DNA of 6,075 nt from Pseudomonadota bacterium. GTDB taxonomy: Bacteria; Pseudomonadota; Gammaproteobacteria; Burkholderiales; Burkholderiaceae_B. The notes beneath the pieces are model-generated. The model had not been told where the DNA came from. It saw only the letters and a list, made by a program, of their open reading frames with translations, and searched no databases. This document shows, one piece after another, positions 4,040-6,075 of the stretch; position 1 is the stretch's first letter; every line of letters begins with the position of its first letter. Both the position numbers and the translations under genes were made by a program. The stretch spans positions 1-6,075 of the forward strand of contig JAJYRX010000094.1 of the NCBI GenBank assembly GCA_021793875.1, in the 5' to 3' direction.

Positions 4040-6075
4040 ATGGATGGATTTCAAGGAGCATTGTTCAGTCAAGACGGAGCAGATGATCAGATAACGCTAG
4101 CGCAGTATGCTGAGCAAGCATATCTTGATTATGCAGTTTCCGTGGTTAGAGGTAGGGCTCTTCCAGAACTAACCGATGGTCAAAAACCGGTGCAACGAAG
4201 AATCCTATTTGCCATGCGTGCAATGGGATTAGGGTCAGATGCAAAGCCAGTAAAGTCAGCACGAGTTGTTGGTGATGTCCTGGGTAAATACCATCCGCAT
4301 GGTGATCAGGCTGCCTACGATGCCATGGTTCGTATGGCTCAAGACTTTACCCTCCGTTATCCATTAATTGATGGGCACGGTAACTTTGGGTCACGTGATG
4401 GTGATAACGCTGCTGCTATGCGTTATACAGAGGCCCGCTTGACCCCTTTTGCAAAAATATTATTAGATGAGCTTGATGAAGGAACTGTAGACTTCATACC
4501 AAACTATGACGGCAGTCAACGTGAGCCGGTAACTTTGCCGGCTCGTTTGCCGGTTATGCTTTTGAATGGGGCATCGGGCATAGCGGTAGGAATGGCAACA
4601 GAAATACCCTCGCACAACCTTCGTGAGGTGGCAAAAGCCTGTGTAGAATTGCTGCGTAAACCTTTACTTTCTGAGCAAGATCTATACAACATAATTCCGG
4701 GGCCGGATTTTGCTGCTGGCGGGCATATAATAACCAGTCCCGATGATATAGCCTCAATATATAGCTCGGGACGTGGAAGTATAAAGGTCAGGGCAAAATG
4801 GGTTTTTGAAGAAATGGCCCGTGGCCAATGGCAGTGTGTAATAACCGAACTTCCGCCGGGGGTATCCAGTCAAAAAATATTAGAAGAAATAGAAGAGGCA
4901 ACTAACCCTAAGCCTCGGGCTAATAGAAAAGGCCTCACCACCCAACAACAGCAAACTCGAGCACTAATGCTTAACCTCCTTGATACTGTGCGTGACGAAG
5001 CAGGAAAAGATGACGCTGTAAGGCTGGTTTTCGAGCCAAGAAGCAGCAGGGTGGACCGGGATGAGTTTATTAACACGCTGCTAGCGCAGACCAGTCTTGA
5101 GGTGAATGTTTCCCTTAACCTAGTTTGTCTAGGTTTAGATGGTCGTCCCGCTCAGCGAAGTCTTCTGGAAATACTAAAGCAGTGGCTGGAGTTTAGGTCG
5201 TCAACAGTTCGCCTACGGACACAGTTCAGGTTAAATAAGGTGTCAGATAGAATACATGTGCTTGAAGGGCGCATGGTGGTGTACCTGAACGTAGACAAAG
5301 TGATACAAACAATTCGCGAGTCTGATGACCCTAGGAAATCTCTTATGCAACGGTTCTCGCTAAGTGAGAGACAGGCTGAAGACATTCTTGAGATGCGATT
5401 GCGTCAACTCGCACGTCTTGAGGGTATAAGAATAGAGCAGGAGCTTGAGAAGCAACGTATTGAAGAGTCTAACCTTAAAGAGTTACTTGAAAATGAGAAG
5501 GCATTCAAGCGACTGATAATAAAGGAGCTGGAGTCAGATGCGAAAGCATATGGCGATGATAGACGCACTCTTATACAGGTGGCCGAGCGTGCAGTGCTTG
5601 AGACAAGGGTGCCAGATGAGCCTGTAACTGCTGTTATATCGCAAAAAGGATGGCTAAGGTCAAGGCAGGGTCATGGACACGACAAGCAGCAGTTTGGCTT
5701 TAAGGCTGGTGACTCAATGTACGACACAATAGAGTGTCGTACAACAGATGATCTTCTTGCTATTTCCAATGACGGAAGGGTGTACACTATTGCTGTTGCA
5801 GATTTACCATCTGCGAGGGGTGATGGTCAGCCAGTAACCTCGATGATAGATTTGGAACCCGGTAGCAAAGTTAAGCACTACATACTTGGTACTACAAATC
5901 AAAAGTATATTTTTAGTACTGCAAAAGGCCTGGGCTTCATTGCTACGGTCGATAATATGAGTACACGTCAAAGGTCAGGTAAGCAATTCTTTAATCTAAA
6001 GTCTGACACGTTGCTTAAGCCTTTTGCCATTTCCGATGATCATACTCACGTAGTTGTATATAGCAAGCAGAGATC
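4040..6075 (+). CDS. parC: DNA topoisomerase IV subunit A, 3' end cut by window edge
   Basis: ParC cuts and rejoins DNA in topoisomerase IV. I translated the frame by hand: 678 codons plus two bases, with no stop; roughly 80-100 residues should be missing compared with the usual 750-780. The winged-helix domain has GKYHPHGDQAAYDAM (82-96) and the catalytic tyrosine Tyr129, preceded by Arg128, in AAMRYTEARL. NGASGIAVGMAT (176-187) includes Ile181, the DNA-intercalating isoleucine. A long charged coiled-coil segment runs roughly 375-495, and the C-terminal beta-pinwheel starts near 515. A canonical GyrA box (QRRGGKG) is absent; the equivalent place reads RQGHGHD (542-548), which supports ParC over GyrA. 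The ATG at 4040 has AGGA 6 nt upstream and follows parE by 8 nt. At the quinolone positions, Gln90 replaces the usual Ser, Asp94 keeps the acidic residue, and His113 replaces the usual Gln. Arg codons include many AGG/AGA (about 22 of 55 by hand count). Confidence 0.95.
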   Translation, partial: MDGFQGALFSQDGADDQITLAQYAEQAYLDYAVSVVRGRALPELTDGQKPVQRRILFAMRAMGLGSDAKPVKSARVVGDVLGKYHPHGDQAAYDAMVRMAQDFTLRYPLIDGHGNFGSRDGDNAAAMRYTEARLTPFAKILLDELDEGTVDFIPNYDGSQREPVTLPARLPVMLLNGASGIAVGMATEIPSHNLREVAKACVELLRKPLLSEQDLYNIIPGPDFAAGGHIITSPDDIASIYSSGRGSIKVRAKWVFEEMARGQWQCVITELPPGVSSQKILEEIEEATNPKPRANRKGLTTQQQQTRALMLNLLDTVRDEAGKDDAVRLVFEPRSSRVDRDEFINTLLAQTSLEVNVSLNLVCLGLDGRPAQRSLLEILKQWLEFRSSTVRLRTQFRLNKVSDRIHVLEGRMVVYLNVDKVIQTIRESDDPRKSLMQRFSLSERQAEDILEMRLRQLARLEGIRIEQELEKQRIEESNLKELLENEKAFKRLIIKELESDAKAYGDDRRTLIQVAERAVLETRVPDEPVTAVISQKGWLRSRQGHGHDKQQFGFKAGDSMYDTIECRTTDDLLAISNDGRVYTIAVADLPSARGDGQPVTSMIDLEPGSKVKHYILGTTNQKYIFSTAKGLGFIATVDNMSTRQRSGKQFFNLKSDTLLKPFAISDDHTHVVVYSKQR

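Noticed and set aside
4523..4544. 7-bp perfect inverted repeat GAGCCGG / CCGGCTC inside parC, with GCCGG recurring every 12 bp
   Set aside because: It lies in coding sequence for a conserved stretch with Leu-Pro spaced every four residues, so codon repetition explains it; no U-tract follows.
5117..5135. 7-bp inverted repeat AACCTAG / CTAGGTT with a 5-nt loop inside parC
   Set aside because: It is within the continuous parC frame, is not followed by a T run, and such short repeats are expected by chance in 2 kb of coding sequence.
4554..5385. Minus-strand open frames of 67-77 codons within parC
   Set aside because: They are antisense shadows of parC with low-complexity Ser/Arg/Leu-rich translations and no start signals.
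1..6075. Search for mobile elements, CRISPR, tRNA/rRNA, toxin-antitoxin, phage or novel defence genes
   Set aside because: No repeat arrays, transposase motifs, tRNA-like cloverleaves or unexplained conserved frames were seen; the window is accounted for by core housekeeping genes and short spacers.

Overview
This window is a stretch of core chromosomal housekeeping genes, probably from a member of the Betaproteobacteria (Burkholderiales-like) with moderate G+C. The lineage call is inference. It rests on remembered family resemblance of Rho, ParE and ParC to betaproteobacterial homologues (for example the Rho Walker A variant ASPKSGKT and the ParC stretch HGDQAAYDAM) and on the trxA-rho gene pair. 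No database search was run.

Layout from left to right: (1) the last 60 codons of a plus-strand gene that resembles the C-terminus of YhdP/AsmA-like envelope proteins, stopping at 183; (2) rho on the minus strand (1446 to 190), convergent with it, with only 6 bp between the two stop codons; (3) a 79-bp trxA-rho spacer that holds a perfect 8-bp hairpin and a 30-nt G-free, pyrimidine-rich rho leader; (4) trxA on the minus strand (1855 to 1526), upstream of and codirectional with rho; (5) a 214-bp divergent intergenic region with a TATAAT box facing trxA and a weaker promoter candidate facing parE; (6) parE (2070-4031, TTG start chosen on a GGGAG ribosome binding site); (7) parC (from 4040, 8 nt after the parE stop), open to the right edge and lacking only its C-terminal end.

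Functionally, parE and parC form one transcription unit for the two subunits of topoisomerase IV, the enzyme that decatenates daughter chromosomes. On the other strand, trxA (cytosolic disulfide reductase) and rho (transcription termination helicase) are likely at least partly co-transcribed. The features most worth a second look are the rho leader, which looks built for autoregulation (no Shine-Dalgarno, rut-like tract, hairpin), and two substitutions in the quinolone-determining region of ParC (Gln90 and His113).

I found no mobile element, CRISPR array, tRNA, rRNA, defence or biosynthetic system, and nothing that looks like an undescribed system. Every gene fully inside the window appears intact, and there is no gene-free stretch longer than 300 bp.
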